From NCBI GenBank assembly GCA_036489395.1, contig DASXFW010000260.1, positions 1-54,882 of the forward strand: a DNA stretch of 54,882 bases, read 5' to 3'. Shown here piece after piece: positions 17,778 to 27,148 of the stretch (the first letter of the stretch is position 1; each line of letters opens with the position of its first letter). A program made the translations under genes and the position numbers. The stretch is from JASHVB01 sp036489395. GTDB taxonomy: Bacteria > Pseudomonadota > Alphaproteobacteria > Acetobacterales > Acetobacteraceae. The notes under the pieces were generated by a model that saw only the letters and a program-made list of their open reading frames with translations, searched no databases and was not told the DNA's origin.

Positions 17778-18374
17778 TCAGCTTTGCAGGCCGGCGGTCC
17801 GGTAGATGTCGGCGACCGGCACCGAGAAATCGATGCTGGCCAGCGCCAGGGCATCCGGCGGGCGGATAATCGCCGGCGCCGGCGGCCAGGTGCCGTCTTC
17901 CAGCCGCCGCAGCAGCTCGATCTCCATCCGCGTGCTGCGGACGGCGAGGATTTCCCGCACGCTCGGGATCGTCGCGTAGGCCCAGATGTTCGCGCGCGTC
18001 TTGCCTTCATTGCCGGGCGAGAGGATCTCAACCAGCACTACCGGCTCCGGCACCATGACCCCCTGCGCCGGCGGCGCGCAGGTGACGCCGAGATCGGGGA
18101 CGCGGAAATTCTCGTTGGAGCGGACCCGCGGTACGATCCCGGGTGCGGTTATGACGCGGCACGGACTGCCGGTGGCGAGCAAGTGATTGCCGAGCAAGCG
18201 GGCGAGTTCGCTCTGGATTGCGCCGTGCAGCTCGGACGCGGGGGCCATCAGCACCGGCTCGCCGTCGATCAGTTGCCAGCGGCGGCCCGTCACGTCGCCG
18301 GAGTCCCACACCAGGAACTCATCGACCGTCATCCGCGTCGGCAGGTGTTTTCGCAGCGCGACCATGGCGGGCAC
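17778..18374 (-). CDS. Uma2-family (DUF820) putative endonuclease
   Basis: A 198-residue protein of the Uma2 family, which has a PD-(D/E)XK nuclease fold. Evidence is TVDEFLVW near the start, RWQLIDGEPVLMAPAS, the FRVPDLGVT segment with the metal-binding Asp, and VVLVEILSPGNEGKTRANIWAYATIPSV with the catalytic Glu. The usual Lys of ExK is displaced, as is common in this family. Function in bacteria is unclear and copies are often numerous. Translation may start at 18374 or at an ATG three codons later. It is convergent with the AraC gene. Confidence 0.85.
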   Translation of the reverse strand: MPAMVALRKHLPTRMTVDEFLVWDSGDVTGRRWQLIDGEPVLMAPASELHGAIQSELARLLGNHLLATGSPCRVITAPGIVPRVRSNENFRVPDLGVTCAPPAQGVMVPEPVVLVEILSPGNEGKTRANIWAYATIPSVREILAVRSTRMEIELLRRLEDGTWPPAPAIIRPPDALALASIDFSVPVADIYRTAGLQS

Positions 18375-18452
18375 TGTATCACGCCTGCGCGCCGCGCTTG
18401 CAATGCGCTCTCGGGTCGGGGATCACCACGGGAGCAGACGGGGGAAACGTGC

Positions 18453-19220
18453 ATGAGCGACGAGGTCGTGGTGGCCAGCGCCGACGGGGTGCTGGAGATA
18501 CGCTTCAACCGGCCGGAGAAGAAGAACGCGCTGACCCGCGCGATGTACGAAACGGTCAGCGCCGCGCTGGAACGCGCGGATGCCGATGCTTCAATCCGCG
18601 TCGCGCTGCTGACCGGCACCGGCGACACGTTCACGTCAGGCAACGACATCAGGGATTTCCAGGCACGCGGCGCGAGCAACGAGCCGCGTGGCGGCAGCCG
18701 CTTCCTGCCGGTTATTTCCTCGCTGCAGAAGCCGCTGATCGCCGCGGTGAACGGCGCGGCGGTGGGCGTCGGTTCCACGATGCTGATGCATTGCGACCTG
18801 ATCGTCGCGGCGCGCTCGGCGCGTTTCGTCATGCCGTTCACCAGCCTGGCGCTGGTGCCGGAGGCGGCCAGCACGCTGCTGGTGCCCCGCTTGCTCGGGC
18901 ATCAGCGGGCCAGCGCTCTGCTACTGCTCGGCGAGCCGTTGGATGCGGCGACGGCACTGGAGTGGGGGTTCGTGAACCGGGTTGTCGATGACGCGGCGCT
19001 GATGGAAACCGCGCGCGAGATGGCGCGTCGGCTGGCGTCGCTGCCGCCGCAGGCGGTGCGGCTGACCAAGCGGCTGATGAAGCACGGCGAGCCAGGCGTG
19101 GCGGATCGGATCGCCGAGGAAATCGGGATATTCAGCGAACGCCTGGCGTCCGCGGAAGCGCAGGAGGCGTTCGCGGCGTTCCTGGAAAAGCGGCAGCCGG
19201 ATTTCTCCAGGTTCGGCTAA
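18453..19220 (+). CDS. enoyl-CoA hydratase/isomerase family protein
   Basis: A 255-residue crotonase-fold protein, catalysing hydration or isomerisation of an acyl-CoA thioester. Visible signatures are FNRPEKKNAL near residue 18, the oxyanion-hole segment TGTGDTFTSGNDIRDF, VNGAAVGVGSTMLMHCDLIVAA (99-120), and PEAASTLLVPRLLG. The residue equivalent to one catalytic Glu is present in VPEAAST. The frame is open upstream; the ATG at 18453 is chosen because the fold starts there. It stands alone, divergent from the Uma2 gene, so the pathway (fatty-acid or side-chain oxidation) is unspecified. Confidence 0.88.
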   Translation: MSDEVVVASADGVLEIRFNRPEKKNALTRAMYETVSAALERADADASIRVALLTGTGDTFTSGNDIRDFQARGASNEPRGGSRFLPVISSLQKPLIAAVNGAAVGVGSTMLMHCDLIVAARSARFVMPFTSLALVPEAASTLLVPRLLGHQRASALLLLGEPLDAATALEWGFVNRVVDDAALMETAREMARRLASLPPQAVRLTKRLMKHGEPGVADRIAEEIGIFSERLASAEAQEAFAAFLEKRQPDFSRFG

Positions 19221-19311
19221 GCGATGTGTACAACTGGCCCGCAGAGTTTGTCCGACAGGGAAGCCGGCAGCGGCCTGCCATAACCCAAGCAGCCCGTGCT
19301 GCGGGCGGAAC

Positions 19312-19340
19312 GCCGGTCGGAGTGTCGTGCGCCGACCGGC
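19312..19340. terminator. stem-loop between enoyl-CoA hydratase and tRNA
   Basis: GCCGGTCGG and CCGACCGGC form a perfect 9-base stem with an 11-base loop about 90 bases after the enoyl-CoA hydratase stop. There is no T-run on either side, so an intrinsic terminator is only a possibility. Confidence 0.3.
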
Positions 19341-19436
19341 AGCAAAGGGGCATGGCGATCGCGGTTGATACTGCCACTGCCGATGGGGGCCGAGGTGTCA
19401 GCCCGCACGGACACACAACGATAGCGGTTGAAAGAT

Positions 19437-19513
19437 TGGCGGACCCGACACGATTCGAACGTGCGACCTTCGCCTTCGGAGGGCGACGCTCTATCCAACT
19501 GAGCTACGGGTCC
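19437..19513 (-). tRNA. tRNA-Arg (anticodon CCG)
   Basis: On the minus strand, a full cloverleaf: acceptor GGACCCG pairing with CGGGTCC, D-arm with TAGCTCAGTTGGATAGAGC, anticodon stem TCGCC/GGCGA with loop CTCCGAA giving anticodon CCG (reads CGG), a short variable loop with AAGGTC, and T-arm with GTTCGAATC. The discriminator is G and CCA is encoded. No integrase or duplicated tRNA end is visible nearby. Confidence 0.95.
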
Positions 19514-19693
19514 GTAACTCCCTCATACCCTGAATCGCTCCGGCGCGGAAGTCGCCCCGGCCGGCACGGTGCGTCATCGCGAACAAGATTGCTTCACGCC
19601 GCACGCCGCTCGAAGGGCCTTTGCCAAACGCGCCGGGAACCAACCCACTTGTGAACGGAACGGGCACCCGGCGGGGCACCCAACCCGCCGAAA

Positions 19694-22252
19694 TCAGAAC
19701 TGCTTGAGAAGCCGTCCGATGTAATCCAGCTCCATCTGCGGCCGATCGCGCTCCGCGTCGCGCCGTCGCAACTCGTCCTCGATCGTCCGCGTCCGCTGCG
19801 CATCGCGCTTCTCTGGCAGCGCAACGTCACTCCCCTCATCGGCGCCGGTCGTGCCGCTGGTGTAGCGCCGCCCCAGCGGATCGCGCTGGCCGTCGCCGCG
19901 GCCGGCCGAGCCATCCAGCGGGCCCTCGCCGCCCTGGTCACCCTCGCCTTCCTGCATCGACAGTCCCATCTCGCCATCGCCGTCACCGCTGTCCGCCTCA
20001 TCCCCCTGGCCGTTCTGGCCGGGGCCGAACTGCTGCGCCATCGCCTGGCCCATCTGCTGGCCGCCCTTTTGCAGGTCCTCGATGGCCTTTTGCTCGGCTT
20101 CGCCGGCACTCTGGTCGTTGCCCTGCGCAAGCTGCTGCCCGGCCGAGCGCATGTCGGTGTCCGCCTTTCCCAGGCCGGGCGGCAGCTTGCCGGTCAGGTC
20201 GCTGAACTCCTGCATCAGCTCGCCCAGGGCGCGACGCAGCGCCTGCTGCACGCGCTGGTCGGCCTGGCGCTGCACCGCCGGATCGGCCGGCTGGGTCGGC
20301 GCCGGGCCGAGATGCGGCTCGTTCTCCTCGTCGGCCCGGCCCTGCGCGTGATCTAGCAGCCCGCCCTGGCGGCGTATCATGTCCTGCAAAGCGCCCATCT
20401 GCCGATGGCCGCGCTGCCGCTGCTGCTGGCGCTGCTGCGCGGCCTTGCCCTGGTTGGCGCGGGCATTGCGCAACTGGTCCAGCATGCGCTCCAGCTCGGA
20501 CATCCGCCGCTGCGCGTCATTCATCCGGTCATCCCGCGCCGCGTGCCGAGCCTCCTCCGCCAGCCGCTTGAAATCCTGCGCTGTCAGGTGCTGGGCCTGC
20601 GGGTTGAACGGCAGCGTCTGATGGTCGCGTTGCGCTTGCTCGACCAGCGCCTGGATGTGGTTCTGGATCGCTTGTTCCAGCTCCTGCAGGCGTTTTTCCA
20701 GCTCCGCCCGGTTGGCGTCGGTCGGCGAACGGATCGCCTTGTCCAGGGCGTCCTGCGCCGCCTGCCGCGCTTTTTCGAGCGCGCGGGCGGTTTGCTCGGT
20801 CTGGCCTTCTTCCATGTGCAGCGCGAGCTGCCACATCTGCTGCTGCGCCTGGGGGATTGCCGCGGCGGATTTGTTGTATTCCAGCAGGTAGTAGAGCGCG
20901 CCCAGGTTGACGTAGGCGCCGATGTCGTTACGGAACAATTTCGGCTGCATCAGCAGCGCATCCAGCCCGTCCACCGCATCATCCCGATCGTCCGGATGCA
21001 GGCTCAGTCCCTTGCGGATGGCGATCAGCGCCTGCGCGGCCGGATCGCGGAACATGCGCTCGGGCAGCACGAACGTCGCATCGGCGCTGAAGCCGCGCTG
21101 GCCGGGAGCATCGCGCGCCACCAGCCGGGCGATCACCGGCAGCCCGGCCCAGGGATTGGCGGTCAGATCCTCCTGGTTGACGCCGTGCGCCGCGCGGGTT
21201 TCGCCGCCCGGCAGCGGAATGGAAACCACCACCGGCGGCGTGTCCGGCCGCGCCTGGAGCCGCAGCTCCGCGTGCAGCGACACCACGCCGTAATCGTCGC
21301 CGGTCTGCCAGGGCAGCCGCGTCTCCTGGCTTTGCGTCGCGCCGCCGGGTTTTTCCGTCCATTCGGCGGTCGGCGGCTGGTCGGCCACCACCGACAGGTC
21401 CCAGCCGGCCAGCTCATCGCCGTCGCGGCGTACCGACAGGTGGCCGCCGGTCGTCAGGTCGGCGTCGGCCTGGAAGCTGCCCTGGTCGAGTGCGCGGAAA
21501 TCCGTCTTCGCCTTGTCCAGCAACAGGCCGGGGGTGCCCGACCCGCCGGTGACGCTGACGGTGAGATGCGATCCGGCGGGCGCGGTGACGGCGCCGCCGG
21601 CCGGATGCAGGAAGATCGGCGCCATGTGGGTATAGGCGGGCGGCGTGATCCAGGCCTGCAGCTCCGTGCCGGGCAGCGCGGCGGGGCGCGGCAGGGTCGG
21701 CTCCAGCGCGTAGGCCAGACGGGTCGGTGCATCGCGGCCGGCGATGCCGAACGTCGCCACCAGCGCCACGATCAGCGCGCCGCGCAGCGCCAGCCGATCG
21801 CGCCGCGCCAGCCCGGGATGCGGCGCGCCGACGCGCAGCCGCCGCACCTGGGCGATGGCGCGGGTGAAATGTGCCTGCCACAGCGCCAGGCCGGCGGGGT
21901 CGCGCTGCGCCGGCCGATCGGTCAGCACCGATAGCGGCCGATGCTGCAGCCCGGATGCCTGCTCCAGCCGCCGGTCCGCGGCGGTGTCGTCCGGCGCGCG
22001 AACCGAGCGCAGCCCGCGCACCAGCAGCACGACAAACGCGATCGCGGTCGCCGCGAGCAGCGTGATGTGCCCCAGGGATGGCAGCGCGCGCGGCACTTCC
22101 AGCAGCGCGGCGCAGACGAACAAGCCGAGCACCCCCAGCGGCGGCCAGAGCGCGGGCCAGAGCCGCTCGAACAGAATGACGGCGCGCGCGAGGGCACGGC
22201 GGCCGGCGAGGCGGCGGAGCAACGCGTTCAGGTCGCCTTCACGCTCGGTCAT
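19694..22252 (-). CDS. TIGR02302/DUF4175 family membrane protein
   Basis: An 852-residue protein of the alphaproteobacterial TIGR02302 (DUF4175) family; the function is unknown. Three hydrophobic segments lie within the first about 190 residues. A beta-rich extracytoplasmic domain follows (ITPPAYTH...), and the C-terminal third is a long Gln/Arg/Ala-rich coiled-coil region with repeated ALVEQAQRDHQ-like stretches, ending in a Gly/Asp-rich segment and the conserved LDYIGRLLKQF tail. The ATG at 22252 overlaps the lysA stop by four bases (ATGA), so the two are translationally coupled. This lysA pairing is common in the group. Confidence 0.85.
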   Translation of the reverse strand: MTEREGDLNALLRRLAGRRALARAVILFERLWPALWPPLGVLGLFVCAALLEVPRALPSLGHITLLAATAIAFVVLLVRGLRSVRAPDDTAADRRLEQASGLQHRPLSVLTDRPAQRDPAGLALWQAHFTRAIAQVRRLRVGAPHPGLARRDRLALRGALIVALVATFGIAGRDAPTRLAYALEPTLPRPAALPGTELQAWITPPAYTHMAPIFLHPAGGAVTAPAGSHLTVSVTGGSGTPGLLLDKAKTDFRALDQGSFQADADLTTGGHLSVRRDGDELAGWDLSVVADQPPTAEWTEKPGGATQSQETRLPWQTGDDYGVVSLHAELRLQARPDTPPVVVSIPLPGGETRAAHGVNQEDLTANPWAGLPVIARLVARDAPGQRGFSADATFVLPERMFRDPAAQALIAIRKGLSLHPDDRDDAVDGLDALLMQPKLFRNDIGAYVNLGALYYLLEYNKSAAAIPQAQQQMWQLALHMEEGQTEQTARALEKARQAAQDALDKAIRSPTDANRAELEKRLQELEQAIQNHIQALVEQAQRDHQTLPFNPQAQHLTAQDFKRLAEEARHAARDDRMNDAQRRMSELERMLDQLRNARANQGKAAQQRQQQRQRGHRQMGALQDMIRRQGGLLDHAQGRADEENEPHLGPAPTQPADPAVQRQADQRVQQALRRALGELMQEFSDLTGKLPPGLGKADTDMRSAGQQLAQGNDQSAGEAEQKAIEDLQKGGQQMGQAMAQQFGPGQNGQGDEADSGDGDGEMGLSMQEGEGDQGGEGPLDGSAGRGDGQRDPLGRRYTSGTTGADEGSDVALPEKRDAQRTRTIEDELRRRDAERDRPQMELDYIGRLLKQF

Positions 22253-23580
22253 GCCAGGAAGTCCGGAACGCGCTCCGACGCCCACATCGCGTCGTGGGTT
22301 TCGCGGGCCCGGATGACGGACCAACGATCGCCGTCCACCATGACCTCGGCGGCGAGCGGACGGGCGTTGTAGGTCGAGCTCATGACGGAACCATAAGCAC
22401 CGGCGTCGAGGATCGCCACGCGCGCATTCCGCGGCAGCGGCGGCAGGGCACGGCCGCGCGCGAATGTGTCACCGGATTCGCAGACCGGGCCGACGATGTC
22501 GGCCGGCTCCCCAGGGCGCGCCGCATCGATGGCGGACACCGGCACGATGCCGTGCCACGCGTCGTACATGGCCGGCCGCACGAGATCGTTCATCGCCGCG
22601 TCGAGCACGACAAAGCGCGCGTTGCCGGATTGCTTGGTCAGCACCACGGAACACAGAAGCACTCCGGCCGGGGCGACAAGCCAGCGGCCGGGTTCCAGCA
22701 GCAGTCGGACGTCCAGGTTGTGGAACGCCGAACGCAACGCGCCGGCGAGGCCGGCGGAGGAGGGCACCGGCTCGTTGCGATACGGAATGCCGAGCCCGCC
22801 GCCGCAATCGACCGAGCTCACGCTGTGCCCCGCCGCGCGCAGCCCGGCGACAAGCTCCGCGATGCGGCCGTAGGCGGCGCGAAACGGCGCCAGCGACGCG
22901 ATCTGGCTGCCGATATGCGTCGCCAGGCCGATCGGTGCGATGCCCGGCAGCGTCTCGGCGCGCGCATACATCGCGGCGGCGTCGGTCCAGGGGATGCCGA
23001 ACTTGTCGCGCGCCCGACCGGTGCTGATCTTGGCGTGCGTTTCGGCGTCCACATCGGGGTTCACCCGCAGCGCGATGCGCACGGTGCGGCCCATGCCGGC
23101 GGCGAGGGCGGACAGCATGTCCAGCTCCTCGACGCTTTCGACGTTGACCTGGCCGATATCGTGCTCCAGCGCGAACCGCAGTTCGCGTTCCGACTTGCCG
23201 ATACCGGAATACACGACGTGGCCTGGTGGGATGCCGGCGGCCAGCGCGCGGCGGAATTCGCCCTCGCTGACCACGTCGGCGCCGAGGCCCTCGGCATGGA
23301 AGACGCGCAGCACCGCGAGATGGTCGTTCGCCTTCATGGCGTAGTGCAGCGACACGTCCAGGCCGGTGTCGTCCATCGCGCTGCGCAGATCGCGTGCGCG
23401 GCGGCGCATGGCACCGGCGGAATAGACCCAGGCCGGCGTGCCCGCTGCGTCAGCCACGGCGTTCAGCGGCACGCCCTCCATCGTCAGCCCGTCCATCGCG
23501 TGCATGCGCAGATGCGGCCGAAGCGCGAGGAGTTCCGCGATGTCAGGGTCGGGACCGGTGGGTGTTGCAGGGAGTGCCAT
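22249..23580 (-). CDS. lysA: diaminopimelate decarboxylase
   Basis: A 443-residue PLP-dependent decarboxylase converting meso-diaminopimelate to L-lysine, the last step of lysine synthesis. PLP lysine is Lys83 in HYAMKAN; other active-site elements are His222 in THIGSQI, the glycine loop CGGGLGIPY (259-267), EPGRWLVA near 296-303 and Cys367 in CESGDTF, contributed across the dimer. Length fits the family. It heads an operon with the DUF4175 gene, whose start overlaps its stop. Confidence 0.95.
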   Translation of the reverse strand: MALPATPTGPDPDIAELLALRPHLRMHAMDGLTMEGVPLNAVADAAGTPAWVYSAGAMRRRARDLRSAMDDTGLDVSLHYAMKANDHLAVLRVFHAEGLGADVVSEGEFRRALAAGIPPGHVVYSGIGKSERELRFALEHDIGQVNVESVEELDMLSALAAGMGRTVRIALRVNPDVDAETHAKISTGRARDKFGIPWTDAAAMYARAETLPGIAPIGLATHIGSQIASLAPFRAAYGRIAELVAGLRAAGHSVSSVDCGGGLGIPYRNEPVPSSAGLAGALRSAFHNLDVRLLLEPGRWLVAPAGVLLCSVVLTKQSGNARFVVLDAAMNDLVRPAMYDAWHGIVPVSAIDAARPGEPADIVGPVCESGDTFARGRALPPLPRNARVAILDAGAYGSVMSSTYNARPLAAEVMVDGDRWSVIRARETHDAMWASERVPDFLA

Positions 23581-23682
23581 TCAGCCGACGCTAGCACAGG
23601 AAATTGCCCGTGCGGAGCATGAGCTGGTGGGCTGAGCCCACGGGTTCGGGTACGGCGGGTTCGTCCTGGGCGAACCCGGGCC

Positions 23683-23871
23683 TCAGGCGATGGTGCCGCA
23701 GTTCGGTGGCTTCCGGGCGGCTCTGTCTTCGGCGCCGGCACGCTCCTCATATTCCGCCGCGAGGGCCAGCAGCGTTGTCCTGGCCTTGTCGTCGGCGATC
23801 TCGTCGGCGAGGCGACGGCACCTGTGCGCCTGGTCGCGAAGATAGACGGGGTTGATGATTCTGTCGGTCAT
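23683..23871 (-). CDS. small hypothetical protein (RCRRLADEI type)
   Basis: A 62-residue predicted helical protein. The pattern YLRDQAHRCRRLADEI followed by TTLLALAAEYEERA is the shape of a widespread family of short uncharacterised alphaproteobacterial proteins. The function is unknown. No strong Shine-Dalgarno sequence is visible upstream of the ATG at 23871. It is upstream of lysA on the same strand with about 100 bases between, and may be transcribed separately. Confidence 0.6.
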   Translation of the reverse strand: MTDRIINPVYLRDQAHRCRRLADEIADDKARTTLLALAAEYEERAGAEDRAARKPPNCGTIA

Positions 23872-23978
23872 GACGTGGGATGTAACCGAGCCGACATGCG
23901 GCTGCCTTGAGGTAGATCAAGTGCGTACTCCCCGCATGGGCAGGGCAATCGCATTTGCGGCCGACTGCCGTTGGCAAC

Positions 23979-24056
23979 GGGCGCAGGGCGGGGGCAACTG
24001 GCGCAGGGCGGGGGCAACGGGCGCAGGGCGGGGGCAACTGGCGCAGCGCGGGGGCG
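23979..24056. repeat. 20-bp tandem repeat, about four units
   Basis: GGCGCAGGGCGGGGGCAAC(T/G) is repeated nearly perfectly three times followed by a partial fourth unit, in a gene-free interval between two divergent small genes. No coding function is visible. Confidence 0.85.
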
Positions 24057-24068
24057 GATCGTTGCCTC

Positions 24069-24259
24069 GTTTGATTCGCACGGAGGACGCGCGGAGGGCC
24101 ACGGGGATCACGGAGGTCCTGCGCCCGTCACCCCGCCGCGTGCGTTGGATCGGGATACATTTGATTCCTGGTGTCGGGGCGTTCGTTGCAGCGCGGCACA
24201 CCGGGAAAGCGCCTTCGTGTTCCCCGTGGCCCTCCGCGCGTCCTCCGTGCGAATCAAAC
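24069..24259. repeat. long inverted repeat with CACGGAGG-type arms
   Basis: Arms of about 48 bases at 24069-24116 and 24212-24259 are near-perfect inverted repeats (GTTTGATTCGCACGGAGGAC... against ...GTCCTCCGTGCGAATCAAAC), enclosing 95 bases without a recognisable gene. The CACGGAGG-rich style is like the repeats that bracket GxxExxY genes elsewhere, so this may be an empty or decayed cassette; that link is inference. Confidence 0.75.
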
Positions 24260-24378
24260 AGCAGAAGGGACCGCACCGGCTTCGGTCCATAGGCATCGAT
24301 CCACCCTCAGGCCAAATGCGATCAGCCGCATGGGTAAGCGCTCTTCCCAGCCGCACCGTGGTCGCGCACAATCGGGCC

Positions 24379-24600
24379 ATGCTGCGCATCATCGCCATGC
24401 TCGCACTGGTATTGCTCGCCGGATGTGCGGAGGGACCCCAGGCGCTGGGCATCACCGGTCCGGAGGGCAGCACCCTGGGGAGCACACCGCCGTCCGAGCA
24501 GGATTTGTTCGACAACCCGAACGTCCTGCAATCCGGCGAGCGGTACGGGCCCAGCTCGGCGCCCACCACCGGCAAGGGCCGCTACTGGGGCGACGACTGA
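24379..24600 (+). CDS. small predicted lipoprotein
   Basis: A 73-residue protein with a lipoprotein signal: MLRIIAMLALVLLAGC, lipobox LLAGC with Cys16 as the lipidated residue. The mature part is short, Gly/Ser/Pro-rich and acidic, ending in KGRYWGDD; it has no recognised domain. The ATG at 24379 is the only start that places the hydrophobic core directly at the N-terminus. It probably sits in the inner or outer membrane. Function unknown; it is followed after about 210 bases by a hybrid histidine kinase in the same direction. Confidence 0.75.
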   Translation: MLRIIAMLALVLLAGCAEGPQALGITGPEGSTLGSTPPSEQDLFDNPNVLQSGERYGPSSAPTTGKGRYWGDD

Positions 24601-24812
24601 CGCACAGACGGTTCGTAGCGGTAACTATCGCGGGAGCCGGAGATCCGGTCACGCGCGTGTGACGCCGGCGCTTCCGGCCGGCTATGGCGAGTGCTGGTCT
24701 CCTGTGCCAGCAATCCTCGCCTCGCTGCCCGTGCGTTGCGTCCGGCGGACCATCGACCCGGGAACGATCCACGCCGGGTCAATTTCGTCGCCTGACCGGA
24801 GGCATTTGGTGC

Positions 24813-27005
24813 ATGGATCATCCCGGCTCTCGCAGTGACGCGGTGCGCGCGCATTACGGCCTCGCGCTGCTTGCGCTGCTGCTGCCGGTGCTGGGGCTGA
24901 TCCTGGGCGGCTGGCTCGCCTGGAACGCGACGCTGCGCGATGCGCAGGATGCGCTACGCCGGGCTGCGGTGGCGTCCGCGGATCGCGCGGCGAAGGTGCT
25001 CGACAGGCAATGGCTGATCGCGAGCGGAGTGAACGATCTGCTGCGCGGTATGGACGCCGATGCGGTGGCTGCCCATGCGGTCGCGTTGCGCGATGACATC
25101 CGGGCCACGCTCCGGCGCTTTCCGCAGGTTGCCGGGGTGACGGTGACCGATGGCGCCGGCCACGTGTTGCTGTCCACATCGGAGTATCCGATCGATGGCA
25201 GTGCCGCCGCATCGTTGCTTCGGGCGGTGCAGGACCCGCACGTACCGTGGTCGATTGGCGGCGTCATCGTGGATCGGCTGACCGGCCAATCGGGCGTGGC
25301 CATTGGCACGCCATGGGGCGGCGATGCGGAGCGCCCGTCGGGGCTTGTTCTGACCACGGAATCCACCGGCGACTTTGCCGCCGAAGAACGCCTGCTGGTT
25401 GGCGGCAGAGATGCCTCGGCAATCCTGGTGCGTGCCGATGGCACCGAACTGGCGAAGTATCCTGCCTCGCAGGATGCGGTGGCGACGGCGTGGAGTCCGG
25501 CGCTGCCTCCGTCCATTCCGGCGAATCCGGCTGGCGGGACGGTCTGGCTGCACTCGGCGGCCAATGGGCAGGACTGGCTCGTGGGGTACGCGAAGCTGCC
25601 GCATTACCCGGTGTATGCCGGCGTCGGGTGGAGCCGGTCCGCCATCGTCGCACAATGGCGCGACTCGATCGGGATGCTGCTGATGTTCGGTATCCCGGCA
25701 ACCATCGCCCTCGTCGCGCTCAGCATGCTGCTGGCGCGGCGTTCGCAGCAGGCACGCTCCACCGATGCGGCGCTGCAGGAGCAACGCCGGCAGCGCGCGA
25801 CCGCCGAGGAGGCGTTGCGCCAGGCGCAGAAGCTGGAGGATGTCGGCCGTCTTACCGGCGGCATCGCGCATGATTTCAACAACCACCTGACGGTGATCAG
25901 CAGCAACATCGAGCTGCTGAAGCGGCGCATGCCGCCGGAGGCGCGGCCGCTGTTGCCGCTGATGGACGCCGCGATGCAGGGCGTGCAGCGCGCCGCAGGC
26001 CTGACGCACCGGCTGCTGGCGTTCGCGCGGCAGCAGCCGGCGGAGCCCGAGCCCCTGGACATGGCGCGCCTGGTCAACGGCATGGCGGACCTGCTGCACA
26101 CCGCGCTCGGTGAGACGGTGACAGTAGAGATCGGCACCGCCAATGGCCTGTGGCAGGCGCGGGTTGATGCGAACCAGATGGAAAGCGCGATCCTGCACCT
26201 GGCGGTCAACGCGCGTGACGCCATGGCGGTGGGCGGCCGACTGACGATCGACGTCGCCAACGTACAGCTCGACGCCACCGCAGCCGCGGGGCACGGCGAT
26301 GTTGCCGCGGGCGATTACGTGATGGTGTCCGTGGCCGACACCGGTGCAGGGATGTCGCCGGACGTGGCGGCGCGGGCATGCGAACCGTTCTTCACCACGA
26401 AGCCGCCCGGCAAAGGCATCGGTCTTGGTCTGACGACGGTCAACGCGCTGCTTCGCCAGTCGGACGGCCACATGACGATCGCCAGCGAAAAGGGGCACGG
26501 TACGACGGTGACGCTCTATCTGCCGCGTCACCTGTCGGAATCGGACACGTCGATCGTGCGTGCGCCGAAAGCCGCTGCTGCGGCAAGCGGGGTTGCGGGA
26601 GAGACGGTGCTGGTGGTGGAGGACGACGATGCGGTCCGTCGTTCCTCGGCGCAGGCGTTGCACGAAATCGGCTATCAGGTGCTGGAAGCACCCGACGCGA
26701 TGGAGGCGATCCGGCTGATCGCCGATCGTGGCGGCATCGATCTGTTGTTCACCGATGTGGGTTTGCCGGGCGGCGTTGACGGCCGGGCCCTGGCGGACGC
26801 CGCGCGCACGGCTTGCCCGGCGATCCGGATTTTGTTCACGACGGGTTATGCGCGGTACGCGCCCCGGGATGCATGCTCTGGGGGCAGCTTCGGGTATTTC
26901 CTGGCCAAGCCGTTCACGCTGGAGGAACTCGGCGTCAAGGTGCGGGAAGTGCTGGACGCCGGCGGGGCGGAGGAGGTTGCGCCGGTGGCGTCGGTGTCCG
27001 TGTGA
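24813..27005 (+). CDS. hybrid sensor histidine kinase with receiver domain
   Basis: A 730-residue membrane-bound hybrid kinase. Transmembrane segments at about 16-37 and 286-308 flank a periplasmic double-Cache-like sensor. A coiled coil leads to the H-box GGIAHDFNNHLTVI with His353; the N-box is LHLAVNARDAM, and the G-boxes are DTGAGMS and GKGIGLGL. A C-terminal receiver has acidic VVEDDD near 601, Asp648 in LLFTDVGLPGG as phosphoacceptor, and Lys699 in FLAKPF. GGAGG precedes the ATG at 24813, which is chosen over an upstream in-frame ATG. No separate response regulator is adjacent, so output probably passes by phosphotransfer to a distant partner. Confidence 0.9.
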   Translation: MDHPGSRSDAVRAHYGLALLALLLPVLGLILGGWLAWNATLRDAQDALRRAAVASADRAAKVLDRQWLIASGVNDLLRGMDADAVAAHAVALRDDIRATLRRFPQVAGVTVTDGAGHVLLSTSEYPIDGSAAASLLRAVQDPHVPWSIGGVIVDRLTGQSGVAIGTPWGGDAERPSGLVLTTESTGDFAAEERLLVGGRDASAILVRADGTELAKYPASQDAVATAWSPALPPSIPANPAGGTVWLHSAANGQDWLVGYAKLPHYPVYAGVGWSRSAIVAQWRDSIGMLLMFGIPATIALVALSMLLARRSQQARSTDAALQEQRRQRATAEEALRQAQKLEDVGRLTGGIAHDFNNHLTVISSNIELLKRRMPPEARPLLPLMDAAMQGVQRAAGLTHRLLAFARQQPAEPEPLDMARLVNGMADLLHTALGETVTVEIGTANGLWQARVDANQMESAILHLAVNARDAMAVGGRLTIDVANVQLDATAAAGHGDVAAGDYVMVSVADTGAGMSPDVAARACEPFFTTKPPGKGIGLGLTTVNALLRQSDGHMTIASEKGHGTTVTLYLPRHLSESDTSIVRAPKAAAAASGVAGETVLVVEDDDAVRRSSAQALHEIGYQVLEAPDAMEAIRLIADRGGIDLLFTDVGLPGGVDGRALADAARTACPAIRILFTTGYARYAPRDACSGGSFGYFLAKPFTLEELGVKVREVLDAGGAEEVAPVASVSV

Positions 27006-27148
27006 GCCCGTCATTACGTGTTGTTACCGTCCGACGAAGGCCACGCCGCGCACGATGAAACGGACGCACGTGCGCACCCGCGTCGTTGCCGGACATGATC
27101 CCAACCACATCGGAAAAGCCGCTGGACCGAGGCGCCGCTTTTCGCGCA

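Noticed and set aside
19437..19513. genomic-island integration site at tRNA-Arg
   Set aside because: No integrase gene and no second copy of the tRNA 3' end are visible in the window.
20405..21934. 509-codon open frame on the plus strand opposite the DUF4175 gene
   Set aside because: It is an antisense shadow of a GC-rich gene; its product is Arg/Gly/Gln-rich with no recognisable domain, while the minus strand encodes a known family coupled to lysA.
22294..23622. 442-codon frame opposite lysA
   Set aside because: Antisense shadow of an unambiguous lysA.
24954..27014. 686-codon open frame on the minus strand across the histidine kinase
   Set aside because: Shadow frame caused by GC bias at the third codon position; low-complexity His/Arg/Gln-rich product, no domain, and the plus strand has complete kinase motifs.
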